A stretch of DNA of 64,000 nucleotides, from assembly GCA_022823185.1 (NCBI GenBank), contig JAJDXQ010000015.1:124001-188000 (forward strand), in the 5' to 3' direction. The notes under the pieces are model-generated. The model saw only the letters and a list, made by a program, of their open reading frames with translations, had not been told where the DNA came from and did no database searches. The stretch is from Caldilineaceae bacterium (GTDB taxonomy: Bacteria > Chloroflexota > Anaerolineae > Caldilineales > Caldilineaceae). How positions within the stretch are numbered: position 1 is the first letter of the stretch; every line of letters starts with the position of its first letter. This document shows, one piece after another, positions 36,787 to 45,010 of the stretch. A program made the translations under genes and the position numbers.

Positions 36787-37773
36787 CTAAGCCTCTTCCT
36801 CGACAGCAGGAGCCCCAGGCCACTCCTCCGTCGTATCGCCCAGATCGAGCGTGATCTCATCCAGCAGCTCGGAGATGATCTGCTCTGCCGTGCGCCCACG
36901 CAGCGCCGCGTCCGAACGCACGATGCAGCGGTGCGGCAGGGCCAGCGGAGCCAGCGCCTGCACATCGTCCGGCAACGCGAACGCTCGTCCCCGCAACGCG
37001 GCCCGCGCCTGCGCGCCTCGATACAGCGCCAGCGAACCACGCGGGCTCGCGCCCAACGCCAGGTCCGAGTGGCTGCGCGTCGCCTGGACAAGCCCCACAA
37101 TATAGTCCCGGATGCTGTCAGCCACCGTCACCTGCCATATCTGTTCCGCCAGCTCCGGCAGATTGTGGCCGTCAACGACCGCATCCAATGTCTCAATTGG
37201 GTGTCGATGCCCTAAGTTGACCAGCATCTCCCCCTCCTCCGTGTCCGACAGGTAGCCCAGGTTCAATTTGAACAGGAATCGATCGAGCTGTGCCTCCGGC
37301 AGCGGAAAGGTGCCTTCATACTCCACCGGGTTCTGCGTCGCAATCACCATGAACGGGCGCGGCAAAGGCCGGGTTACCCCGTCCGCGGTGATCTGCTGTT
37401 CGCCCATACACTCCAGGAGAGCTGCCTGCGTGCGCGGCGTGGCGCGGTTTATCTCGTCCGCCAGCAGAATATGGGTGAATGCGGGCCCGGCGATAAACTG
37501 GAACTGCCGCGTCTCCTGGTTGAAAATGCTCGTGCCCGTGATGTCGCTGGGAAGCAGGTCCGGCGTGCATTGCAGGCGGCGAAAGTCCACGCCCAGGCTG
37601 ACCGACAACGCCCGCGCCATCATCGTCTTGCCCACGCCCGGTACATCCTCTAGCAGAACGTGGCCTTCGCACAACAATGCGATAAGCAGATGCTCGATGA
37701 CCTCCTCTTTGCCAACGATCACATCGCCGACATTTTCCTGTACACCGCGAAAAAACTCCTGCGCGTTCTGCAT
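36787..37773 (-). CDS. MoxR-family AAA+ ATPase
   Basis: 328 residues. Walker A is EDVPGVGKT (42-50), Walker B is ILLADEINR (102-110), and GEQQIT and TQNPVEYEGTFPLPEAQLDRF follow, all typical of MoxR. It is thought to act as a chaperone that activates DUF58/VWA partners, and the operon order MoxR-DUF58-DUF4129 supports this. Confidence 0.93.
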   Translation of the reverse strand: MQNAQEFFRGVQENVGDVIVGKEEVIEHLLIALLCEGHVLLEDVPGVGKTMMARALSVSLGVDFRRLQCTPDLLPSDITGTSIFNQETRQFQFIAGPAFTHILLADEINRATPRTQAALLECMGEQQITADGVTRPLPRPFMVIATQNPVEYEGTFPLPEAQLDRFLFKLNLGYLSDTEEGEMLVNLGHRHPIETLDAVVDGHNLPELAEQIWQVTVADSIRDYIVGLVQATRSHSDLALGASPRGSLALYRGAQARAALRGRAFALPDDVQALAPLALPHRCIVRSDAALRGRTAEQIISELLDEITLDLGDTTEEWPGAPAVEEEA

Positions 37774-38054
37774 GCAATGCCTCTATTCCTGGATCGGTGA
37801 GGGCTTCGCCACTCCGCCCCATCTCGGCGCGCGCCGCTGTCTTGACTGCCGGAAAATGCGGGAGCAGGTGGCGTCCATTCAGCGCGCCAGACCAACGCGG
37901 ATGGGCGATTCTATCCGCCCATTCTACTTTAATCCCATGATTTCTCCGAACTTGCTGGCCCCAACCATGCCCCGCCCCGCAGTTCCCCCAAATCCCTGTC
38001 CAGACAACCAACCCCTGCAATTCCCGACGCGCCCCCAAATCCACCCTGCTTCCT
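37774..38054. other. Intergenic region with a weak copy of the dispersed repeat
   Basis: 281 bp before the tRNA promoter. About 37980-38045 contains CCCCCAAATCCCTGTCCAGACA and related units, which resemble the repeat at 28831 but are more diverged. No gene is supported. Confidence 0.45.
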
Positions 38055-38083
38055 TTGACCTCAAAGGTCCTTTGTGCTATCGT
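38055..38083 (+). promoter_or_regulatory. Promoter for the split tRNA-Arg gene
   Basis: TTGACC (38055-38060), a 17-base spacer and TATCGT (38078-38083) with TG upstream. It ends 23 bases before the tRNA 5' end. The -10 block equals that of the rex promoter. Confidence 0.7.
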
Positions 38084-38393
38084 CAAGAAGGTGCGCAGTG
38101 CTTCCTGCCCCCGTAGCTCAGAGGATAGAGCAGAGGTTTCCTAAACGTGCGCCATGTAACGGCGTGACACCATGTCCGAAAGGTCGGACACAAGTACAGG
38201 AGCAATTGTAGGTCAACTGCCCAACCGGACTCCGAAAGGAGGTAAGGGAAAATAGCATGGCAGTAAAGGCGGAATGCAGAATTGCCATGAATTTCAGCAG
38301 GTTCGCCAAGACCTGCGCCCTAAGATTAAGACTAAACTGTTTGAATCTCAGATTCCACTAAGCCTAAAAAACCAGCTTGCGGGAAGCATGGCT

Positions 38394-38436
38394 GAAACCC
38401 GCATCCCCAAGTTCAAGCTCAGGGTTTAGGAGCTTG
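38394..38436 (+). other. Exon-recognition region of the intron (candidate EBS2 and EBS1 loops)
   Basis: CAAGCTC (38414-38420) and GAGCTTG (38430-38436) form a perfect 7-bp hairpin. Its 9-base loop ends in GTTTAG (38424-38429), complementary to the 3' end of exon 1. Thirty bases upstream, GAAACC (38394-38399) complements the adjacent GGTTTC of exon 1. The order EBS2 then EBS1 in domain I is the expected one. Confidence 0.75.
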
Positions 38437-38657
38437 ATGTCCTGACAACGGGGATAGACCTGCAAATCCAGCAGGGCAAGGAATCGAACGAGAAATCTAA
38501 GGGGCGCCGGAGGTGTCACGAGCGGAACATGGGAAAGCCTAACAGCCGAAAGGCTTATGGCTTCGGAGTTCCCATAGTAGTCAGAGAGTGGGAAAACCAC
38601 TTACAAGGCGAAGGGGAACAGGTGTGATTCGACGATGAGAAAAGCAAGGTATGCGAA

Positions 38658-40484
38658 ATGCAGAATTCCGAAGCTGTACTCAGAGTCTATAGCGAAAGAG
38701 GGAAGGAGGGAAAACCCCTAAATCGACTGTACCGACAGCTTTTCAATCCGGAATTGTACTGGGAAGCGTACAACAGTATCTACGCCAACCTTGGCGCAAG
38801 AACCAATGGCGCGAGCGAAGATACACTCGATGGCATGTCGAAGAAACGCATAGACAATATCATTGAGAAAATAAAACGGGAAACCTATAGATGGAATCCG
38901 GTACGTAGAACATACACTCCAAAAACCGATGGCAGGCGGAGGCCACTGGGAGTCCCATCAGGGGACGATAAGCTACTGCAAGCCACGATGAAAATGCTGC
39001 TGGAAGCCTACTACGAGCCAACGTTCAGCGATCGAAGTCACGGATTCAGGCCGAAAAGAGGTTGCCACACCGCCCTGATCCAGATCAGCAAAATGCACAC
39101 GGGCGTAAACTGGTTCATTGAAGGCGATATCAAAGGTTGCTTCGACAACATTGACCACGAATCCCTGCTGGGAATCCTGGGAAACAGGATCGAAGACGGC
39201 AGAATGCTGAGGCTCATCAGCAACCTGCTGAACGCGGGATATTTGGAAGACTGGGCTTACAATGAAACGCCAAGCGGAACACCGCAAGGTGGAATCATCA
39301 GCCCGCTACTCACCAACATCTATATGGATGTACTGGACAAATGGGTAGAAAATGAGCTTCTCCCCCGCTACAACCGCAGTCGAAAAAGTCGGGGAAACGG
39401 AAAGCTGTGTGGGCGAAGATTAAACCCCGAATACACAAAATTGACCAGGCAAATCACAGTTTCTGAGAAAAACGGGGACATAATCAGCGCCAAATCGCTC
39501 CGCAAAATGAGAAACGAAATTCCATCCGGAGACCCAACCGACGACGGGTATCGAAAGCTGGAATACATCAGATATGCGGACGACTTCCTGTTGAGCTTCG
39601 CAGGCCCAAAAAGCGAGGCAAGGGAAATTAGAGAGGAAATCAGAAAGTTTCTGCAAGACAGGCTGAAGCTGGAACTGTCCGAGGAAAAGACCCTGATAAC
39701 CCACGCCAAGACACAGAGCGCCAGATTCTTGGGATATGATCTGAGAGTTATGCACTCAAGCCAAATCCGAACAATCAACGGAAAAATGTGGCTTGGAATC
39801 CCGCCAGAAGTAATCAGGAAGAACATGAGAAAGTACATGGTGGACGGAAAGCCGGGAACAAGAACATACCTGGAAGAGAACTCCGATTACGCCATCATAA
39901 CAACCTATCAAGTGGAATATGTAGGGTTGGTTCAGTACTACATCATGGCGCACAACTTGCGAAAACTGACACGGGTAAACTGGGCGGTCAGGACATCCTT
40001 GCTGAAAACACTGGCAAGCAAGCACAAAAGTTCCGTCACAAAGATGGCGCAAAAGTACGCGGCCACCTTAAAGAAGAATGGCCGCAACTACAAAGTGCTT
40101 GAAGTCACTGTAGAAAGAACAGGCAAGAAACCGCTCATTGCACGATACGGGGCAACCCCTCTAACTCGAAACCCGAATCCCGCAGAAATCAAGGACACGA
40201 CGCCAACTGTCTACGGAAGGCGAACAGATTTGATCGATAGAATCAAATCGGATGTGTGCGAGATGTGCGGGGAAAATGGGCAGACGGAAGTTCACCATGT
40301 GAGAAAGCTGAAAGACCTGACAAGGCCGGGCAGAAAACCAAAGCCCGCGTGGGTCAAGAGGATGGCGGCGTTGAGACGCAAAACATTGGTAACGTGCAAA
40401 ACGTGCCACAGAGCTATCCACAATGGAGAACACCGTCCAGAATGGGACGCTAACACGATCGCACTGGAGAGCCGAATGCTATGA
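38658..40484 (+). CDS. Group II intron reverse transcriptase/maturase with HNH endonuclease
   Basis: 608 residues. The reverse transcriptase fingers and palm cover about 50-345, with FIEGDIKGCFDNIDH (153-167) and the catalytic YADD (306-309). The maturase (X) domain is about 375-490. A C-terminal HNH domain has zinc Cys534/Cys537 and Cys580/Cys583, and HH at 546-547. All three activities for splicing and target-primed retrohoming seem intact. The ATG at 38658 is used; only a weak AAGG precedes it. The last codons and the TGA (40482-40484) lie inside domain V. It is similar to maturases of bacterial and chloroplast-like introns; the exact class needs a tree. Confidence 0.95.
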   Translation: MQNSEAVLRVYSERGKEGKPLNRLYRQLFNPELYWEAYNSIYANLGARTNGASEDTLDGMSKKRIDNIIEKIKRETYRWNPVRRTYTPKTDGRRRPLGVPSGDDKLLQATMKMLLEAYYEPTFSDRSHGFRPKRGCHTALIQISKMHTGVNWFIEGDIKGCFDNIDHESLLGILGNRIEDGRMLRLISNLLNAGYLEDWAYNETPSGTPQGGIISPLLTNIYMDVLDKWVENELLPRYNRSRKSRGNGKLCGRRLNPEYTKLTRQITVSEKNGDIISAKSLRKMRNEIPSGDPTDDGYRKLEYIRYADDFLLSFAGPKSEAREIREEIRKFLQDRLKLELSEEKTLITHAKTQSARFLGYDLRVMHSSQIRTINGKMWLGIPPEVIRKNMRKYMVDGKPGTRTYLEENSDYAIITTYQVEYVGLVQYYIMAHNLRKLTRVNWAVRTSLLKTLASKHKSSVTKMAQKYAATLKKNGRNYKVLEVTVERTGKKPLIARYGATPLTRNPNPAEIKDTTPTVYGRRTDLIDRIKSDVCEMCGENGQTEVHHVRKLKDLTRPGRKPKPAWVKRMAALRRKTLVTCKTCHRAIHNGEHRPEWDANTIALESRML

Positions 40485-40556
40485 AAGTAGCACGTTCGGT
40501 TCGGAGGGGGATTGTAGGAAAAGTGCTTTCAGCAACTCGTCTGCAATCTACCCTAC
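40469..40556 (+). ncRNA. Intron domains V and VI (catalytic core and branch point)
   Basis: Domain V (40469-40502, 34 nt) runs from GAGCCGAATGC through a GAAA tetraloop to GCACGTTCGGTTC. It has the AGC triad and the two-base bulge of group II introns. Domain VI (40503-40556) pairs GGGATTG with CAAT...CCC, leaving the A at 40550 bulged. It is seven bases from the 3' splice site, where the branch point is expected. Confidence 0.92.
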
Positions 40557-40624
40557 CTTTGGCCGTAGGTTCGACTCCTACCGGGGGCGCTCTTCTTCCC
40601 CACAATTCAGAGGCAATTTGGTAA

Positions 40625-40654
40625 CGAAAAAGAGAGTCGCGTCCGCGACTCTCT
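40625..40654 (-). terminator. Strong intrinsic terminator, mainly for the minus-strand M81 gene
   Basis: AGAGAGTCGC (40631-40640) and GCGACTCTCT (40645-40654) form a perfect 10-bp stem with loop GTCC. On the minus strand TTTTTCGTT follows. It may also help end the tRNA transcript on the plus strand, though no T-run is present there. Confidence 0.8.
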
Positions 40655-40685
40655 CCTCCCGCTTCTCGCCTGCCAAAACGACAAG

Positions 40686-42173
40686 CTAATCCAGATCTAA
40701 TCCAGCAGTGAACGGATAGACAGCGCGTCCCAGCCGCCGGAAGGACAGGTCCGCCAGGCTGTGCACGCTCGGCTCCGCCACCACGTGGATCGCGCCCGCC
40801 CACGACGCAAACCCGGCGCGAAAGTGCGCGCTCGATTTCACGCAAATATACCGCATCTGCCGCGGATCCAGCCCGAGCGTCCGCGCGAACGCGGTATCAA
40901 AAGGTTGCTCCCGCCTGCTCACCAGCAACACGTGGATCCCTTCCTGGACCACATGCGCCGACGGGCCCATTTCCCCTCTCAACCCCGCATACATGGGCCC
41001 GTCATACCGAAACGCCCCGTCAGAAAGCGCCGCAACCTCCACCTCCATCGGCACAGGCGCCCCCTGCATCGGAGACGACTTGCCGCCCACCTCCAGGGCC
41101 GCGTGTCCGCCTACACCCGCCTCCTGACAGATTGCAACCGCCTCGGGGTCGACAATGTAAAGCACGCACGCATCCTCCAACTGCATGTCGATAAATGTCC
41201 GCAAGACGCCCGTGCTGTCTCCCGGCGACCCGCCGCCCGTGTTGTCCTGCATATCGGCCAGAATGACAGGGTAAAGTCCCTCCTCCTGCGCCCTTTCCAG
41301 CGCCGCGCGCGCAGAAAACAGCTCCAACTGCCAGTCTTCTCGCCGCGCAAATATCCACTCCCCCAACTGGTCTGCAAGAGCCTGCGCCAGCCGCTGATTG
41401 TCCTCAGTCACAATATAGACCGACGCGCCCATATCCGGTACATCCGCCAGAAAGAAACAGGTCGCGATTGAGCCGCATACGACCCCTGGCTGAGACTCGA
41501 TCCGGTGCAGTTCAGCGATCGCTTCCCGCATCGGCAGATGCGCCGTCACCTGGTTCAGCCCCCACGCCATCGGAATCCTGTGCAGAGCCATCGTCGGCCG
41601 CAGGCCCTCTCCCAAAATCCGCGCCAGCACATCCGCGCACTCTCGGCCCCGCGCCGCCATGTCAACCTCAGGAAACGACTCCCGCCCGATCAGCGCATCG
41701 GCCATCTCGACCATCTGCCGCGAAACATTCGAGTGTATGTCCAGCTGCGCCAGCACCGGCACGTCCGGGCCAACCGTCTCCCGCACCTTCGCGAGCAGAT
41801 GGCCCTCCGCATCCCCCAACCCGTCAGGCCCGTCGAGATCCCCGACCGCCATCGAACCGTGCAGCTCCAACAGCACGCCGTCCAAAGGCAGCGCTTCCGT
41901 CAGCCCGTCCAATATGCGCCCCAGCAACTCATCATACAGCGGCCGCGGCGTCGGCGCGCTCGGCTGCGGTTCGCCAAACAAAGTCGGTACAAGCTCGAGT
42001 CCGTGCGCTCGCGCCCCCTCAATAAACCCGCCAATCGGCGTGTTCGTCCCCGCAAATGTATGCAGGATCTCGTCGCCTTCAAGCAGGAACCGTTCCTCGT
42101 AGCTCGCGCGCGTCGTCGGTACCGGCGTAAACGTGCTGCTCTCGTGGCTGAGTCCCCCAACCGCAACTCTCAT
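40686..42173 (-). CDS. M81 family (MlrC-like) metallopeptidase
   Basis: 495 residues from the ATG at 42173, preceded by GGGAGG. It matches MlrC, the microcystin-degradation protein family: GGLSHESSTFTP (6-17), LLELHGSM, LDIHSN (144-149). The C-terminal MlrC domain has DNTGGGSPGDST (about 322-333). In most members the last metal-binding motif reads YPHxD; here it is FPEVD (168-172), with Glu in place of His. Either the metal site is altered or the function has changed. The real substrates of non-cyanotoxin members are unknown. Confidence 0.85.
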   Translation of the reverse strand: MRVAVGGLSHESSTFTPVPTTRASYEERFLLEGDEILHTFAGTNTPIGGFIEGARAHGLELVPTLFGEPQPSAPTPRPLYDELLGRILDGLTEALPLDGVLLELHGSMAVGDLDGPDGLGDAEGHLLAKVRETVGPDVPVLAQLDIHSNVSRQMVEMADALIGRESFPEVDMAARGRECADVLARILGEGLRPTMALHRIPMAWGLNQVTAHLPMREAIAELHRIESQPGVVCGSIATCFFLADVPDMGASVYIVTEDNQRLAQALADQLGEWIFARREDWQLELFSARAALERAQEEGLYPVILADMQDNTGGGSPGDSTGVLRTFIDMQLEDACVLYIVDPEAVAICQEAGVGGHAALEVGGKSSPMQGAPVPMEVEVAALSDGAFRYDGPMYAGLRGEMGPSAHVVQEGIHVLLVSRREQPFDTAFARTLGLDPRQMRYICVKSSAHFRAGFASWAGAIHVVAEPSVHSLADLSFRRLGRAVYPFTAGLDLD

Positions 42174-42519
42174 TCTGCCCTCCCAGTGGCCATCCCCTGC
42201 TTTCTCTTCTAAGCTCCAATGCAGTTCTGGGCCTCCCCCAACCCCCACCCAGCAACGGGGTAGCCTTGCCCTGTATCGGCGGCCCCTCCGCGCCCCGCCC
42301 TTCTCGCGGCCCGCCGCCGCGCCTGTCCGACCACACGCCGCCAGCAACCAGGTCTCCGCTCGACGGGGCGGGGCAGTGCGTGGACCAGGTGGCCTTGCGT
42401 CGAACCCCGGCGGCAAACACACGCCGCCGGGCCGGGGGACACCCCCGGACCCCCCACAACGCCGCCCTGCGCCGCTGCGTCAATACAGCGGCATTCTCCG
42501 CCAACCACCACACCAGCCC
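42174..42519. other. GC-rich intergenic region, no gene
   Basis: 346 bp of GC-rich filler with short inverted repeats such as GGGGGACACCCCC near 42440. Open frames on both strands here are low-complexity and have no family match. Confidence 0.45.
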
Positions 42520-43320
42520 CTATCCACCGTCCTCCGCCGCCTCCGGCAGCACGAGCCCGTGTACAAAACCGCCGTCGACTCGCAGAATCGTGCCCGTCAC
42601 GTAGTCGGCATCATCGCTTGCAAGGTAGGCCGCGGCCTTGCCAATATCCTCCGGCGCCCCTATCCGCCCCCATGGGATGCGGCGGCCGCCCTCGGCAATC
42701 TCCTCCTCACTGTAGAATTTGCGCTCCCCCGGCGTATCGATCCAGCCGGGATTGATCACATTGACATTGATCCGGTCTCCCGCCAACTCCGCCGCCATCG
42801 TGCGGGCCAGATGGTTGATCGCCGCCTTCGACATGTTGTAGGCCCCGCTGCTGGGGAATGCGATCTCCTCGTGAACTGAGCTGATCACCACGATCTTGCC
42901 CCGGCTGCGCCCCGCAAGCGGCTGCTTCAGCATCTGCTGCGCTGCCAACTGGCACGTGTGATAGACGCCGAACTGGGTCACCTCAAACGTCCGCATCACG
43001 TTTTCCCACTTCGCCTCCACCACCGGCTCGCGCACAGAGACCGCCGCATTGGCCACTGCCACGTCGAGCCCCCCAAACCGCGCCACCGCGCCCTCGATCA
43101 TCGCCGCGATCGCATCCCGATCCGACACGTCCGCCTGCCATACCAGCGCCTCTCCGCCCATCCGCCGGATCTCTTCCGCCGCGCTCTCGGCCTCAGCCTC
43201 CGACGTGCGGTAATTCACCACCACGTTCGCGCCCTCTTCCGCCAGGCACAACGCAATGCCCCGCCCGATGCCCAGCGACGCGCCCGTCACCAACGCCGTC
43301 TTCCCCTCAAATCGCCTCAT
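42520..43320 (-). CDS. Short-chain dehydrogenase/reductase (glucose 1-dehydrogenase-like)
   Basis: 266 residues from the ATG at 43320, which has GGAG upstream. TGASLGIG (12-19), the NAAV form of the NNAG motif, Ser in VISSVHEE and YNMSK are the SDR features. VHEEIAFP and the overall pattern resemble glucose 1-dehydrogenases. It would oxidise a sugar or polyol with NAD(P). The substrate is unproven. Confidence 0.85.
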   Translation of the reverse strand: MRRFEGKTALVTGASLGIGRGIALCLAEEGANVVVNYRTSEAEAESAAEEIRRMGGEALVWQADVSDRDAIAAMIEGAVARFGGLDVAVANAAVSVREPVVEAKWENVMRTFEVTQFGVYHTCQLAAQQMLKQPLAGRSRGKIVVISSVHEEIAFPSSGAYNMSKAAINHLARTMAAELAGDRINVNVINPGWIDTPGERKFYSEEEIAEGGRRIPWGRIGAPEDIGKAAAYLASDDADYVTGTILRVDGGFVHGLVLPEAAEDGG

Positions 43321-43448
43321 CTCAAAACTCCATTCATGGTGTATATTCCTTCCTACCAATAGACCGCCTCACTTCATCCCTTCACTTCGTCCCCTTCCCC
43401 GCCGCTCCCACTATGCCTATGCCGCCTCTCCGCCGCGGTGCCTCCCCG

Positions 43449-43483
43449 CTGACCACTGACCACTGACCACTGACCACTGACTA
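43449..43483. repeat. Tandem heptamer repeat (CTGACCA)5
   Basis: Four perfect copies and one variant (CTGACTA) of CTGACCA in a row, just downstream of the glycosidase-like gene (15 bp from its end). The same words appear scattered at 48735-48765 and 15165-15185, so this is a genome-wide filler type, not a CRISPR. Confidence 0.85.
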
Positions 43484-43497
43484 CTGCAGTTTCATCC

Positions 43498-44979
43498 TCA
43501 ACTGAACCAGAACGAATAAAGCTCCGCCTGCCACAAATGAAAACGCAGCCTGACAGTCCGGCCCGCCAACTCCTTCAGACTCCGCCCATCGCGCCATTCA
43601 ACCCGTTCGTCAATACTATCCTTGATGGCCGGAATGCAATCCTCTTTCGTATAGCCGGGAATGGGCGCGCCGCTTCCCGCGTCAATCACCTCTACCAGCA
43701 CACGCCCCCGCCACGAATCCGCGTTCACATGCAGCGTATCGCCGCCCACCTCCACCGGACGTGTAAGGACCGACCCCCACTCAACCCCGCCTTTAAGCGA
43801 AACAAAGCCGTCCATGCGCAGCCGCGCAAGGCAGAGCGCGCTGGCATCCATGTAGCGCCTGTTCAGCGTATCCTCAACAGAAAGGCTGCGATAGCGAAAC
43901 CCCAGATAGTAGAACCACAACTCATTGTTCCGTTGAACCGGGCGGTTCAGGATCAGGATCTGGCCCGTATCGTACGTCTCACCGTCCCCAACCGGCGACA
44001 GCTCCATAAATGGCGCCCGGTCCGCAGCCCGCTCCCAGTCCAGCAGATTGCGGCTGGAAGCCAGCTCCACTGACTTGCGGCTGTCAACGTTCTCATACAT
44101 GGGGGGATGTTTGCCCGCCCAGTGGTGCATCACCGGCATCGCCAGGTAGAGGCCCTCATACGGAAATATCGGGAAGTTGTAAACATCCGTCCGCCACTCC
44201 TCAGGCCGGTTGAAGATCGGCGTCAGATACGCCGGATCGTCGAAAAATCGCTGCAGCCGTTCATGGCCGTTTTCCTGGTCGGTCTGGTCCGCGCGAAAGA
44301 TCAGCCCGTGCTCCTCCCAGTCGGCGAAATCCTCGCTCGTGTACAGATGCCACGATCGTCCGTAAGGTCCGTTCCGCTTAACCGCAGCGATAAACTGCCG
44401 CCGAGCCTCGTCGTAGGTCAGGTGCGACTCATCATGGCTGTGCAGCGTGGGAACTTCCAGTTCCTCCCAGTGCAAAAAGTCCGCCGAAACCACCGAGCGC
44501 AACGCGCTCCCGCCGTAGCGCAGACCCTTGAAACGCCGGCGGGGATCGGGATCGTGCGGATCGTAAATCGGCCCTTGAAGCAGCCCTTTCGCGCTGGGAA
44601 GAATGTTGTTCTCGCCGCCGACCGGCGTGCCCTGCCAGGTCAGCGCAGAATAGTCATACAGCCCCAGAAACGGCTTCTCCCAGTTCACGCCGTCCTCCGA
44701 AACCGCATAGCAGGCGAAACTCTCCCCGCCGGCCGGCGCCCCGGTCACATCCAGCCGCACTTCTGGATCCAACCCCTCGGCCCCGGTCAGGTAGATCATC
44801 TTGAAGATCCCCTCATCCGGCAGCCAGACCGGCGTCGTCCGGATCTGAATCACATTGTTCTCCCAGCGGTATTCCGGCCGGATCACAACGTTGTCGCGCG
44901 CCTTCCGCGGCTGGTGCAGCTTGCGCGCCAGATTGTCGATCGCCTCGACCTCGTGATCGTCGATAAAGAGATGTTTCAT
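43498..44979 (-). CDS. Five-bladed beta-propeller glycosidase-like protein
   Basis: 493 residues without a signal peptide. Repeated segments of the type SEDGVNWEKP, SADFLHWEEL, TSEDFADWEE and SSRNLLDWERA mark the blades of a GH32/GH43-like propeller. Uncharacterised members of this group occur beside sugar-oxidising genes in marine bacteria. No single catalytic Asp or Glu can be fixed by eye. The upstream neighbour at 45011 is a Gfo/Idh/MocA oxidoreductase, 31 bp away, so they probably act together on a glycoside. Confidence 0.72.
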   Translation of the reverse strand: MKHLFIDDHEVEAIDNLARKLHQPRKARDNVVIRPEYRWENNVIQIRTTPVWLPDEGIFKMIYLTGAEGLDPEVRLDVTGAPAGGESFACYAVSEDGVNWEKPFLGLYDYSALTWQGTPVGGENNILPSAKGLLQGPIYDPHDPDPRRRFKGLRYGGSALRSVVSADFLHWEELEVPTLHSHDESHLTYDEARRQFIAAVKRNGPYGRSWHLYTSEDFADWEEHGLIFRADQTDQENGHERLQRFFDDPAYLTPIFNRPEEWRTDVYNFPIFPYEGLYLAMPVMHHWAGKHPPMYENVDSRKSVELASSRNLLDWERAADRAPFMELSPVGDGETYDTGQILILNRPVQRNNELWFYYLGFRYRSLSVEDTLNRRYMDASALCLARLRMDGFVSLKGGVEWGSVLTRPVEVGGDTLHVNADSWRGRVLVEVIDAGSGAPIPGYTKEDCIPAIKDSIDERVEWRDGRSLKELAGRTVRLRFHLWQAELYSFWFS

Positions 44980-45010
44980 TGCCGTCCCTCCTTCCTGCCC
45001 CGCGCCCGAC

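Larger units (their letters stand above)
38147..40556 (+). mobile_element. Group II intron (2410 nt) with reverse transcriptase, inserted in tRNA-Arg(CCU)
   Basis: The 5' end is GTGCGCC and the 3' end is CTAC, matching the group II rules GUGYG and AY. Domain V lies at 40469-40502 and domain VI at 40503-40556. The maturase gene occupies 38658-40484. Candidate EBS1 GTTTAG (38424-38429) pairs with the last six exon bases CTAAAC; candidate EBS2 GAAACC (38394-38399) pairs with the six before them, GGTTTC. The base before EBS1 is G and the first base of exon 2 is C, as in a delta pairing. All parts look intact, so self-splicing and retrohoming are plausible. It is less GC-rich than the flanks. Confidence 0.93.
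38107..40589 (+). tRNA. tRNA-Arg(CCU), interrupted by a group II intron
   Basis: Exon 1 is 38107-38146 and exon 2 is 40557-40589. Joined, they give a 73-nt tRNA. The acceptor stem GCCCCCG (38107-38113) pairs fully with CGGGGGC (40582-40588), with discriminator G. The D-stem is GCTC/GAGC. Anticodon stem GAGGT pairs with ACCTT (one G-U), around the loop TTCCTAA with anticodon CCT. The T-stem GTAGG pairs with CCTAC, loop TTCGACT. CCA is not encoded. The break lies between positions 40 and 41, in the 3' strand of the anticodon stem. Neither half could work alone. All conserved bases are present after splicing, so this is a live gene rather than a remnant. It reads AGG codons. Confidence 0.93.

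Noticed and set aside
37268..38116. Plus-strand open frame of 282 codons opposite moxR
   Set aside because: It is the opposite-strand shadow of moxR, low in family resemblance and running over the tRNA promoter.
38107..38146. tRNA half as a decayed tRNA or attachment site left by an element
   Set aside because: The second half is present at 40557 and restores every stem, and the insert has group II ends and domains, so this is an intron rather than an integrase-type insertion.
43449..43483. Short tandem repeats as a CRISPR array
   Set aside because: The unit is seven bases with no spacers and no cas gene nearby.
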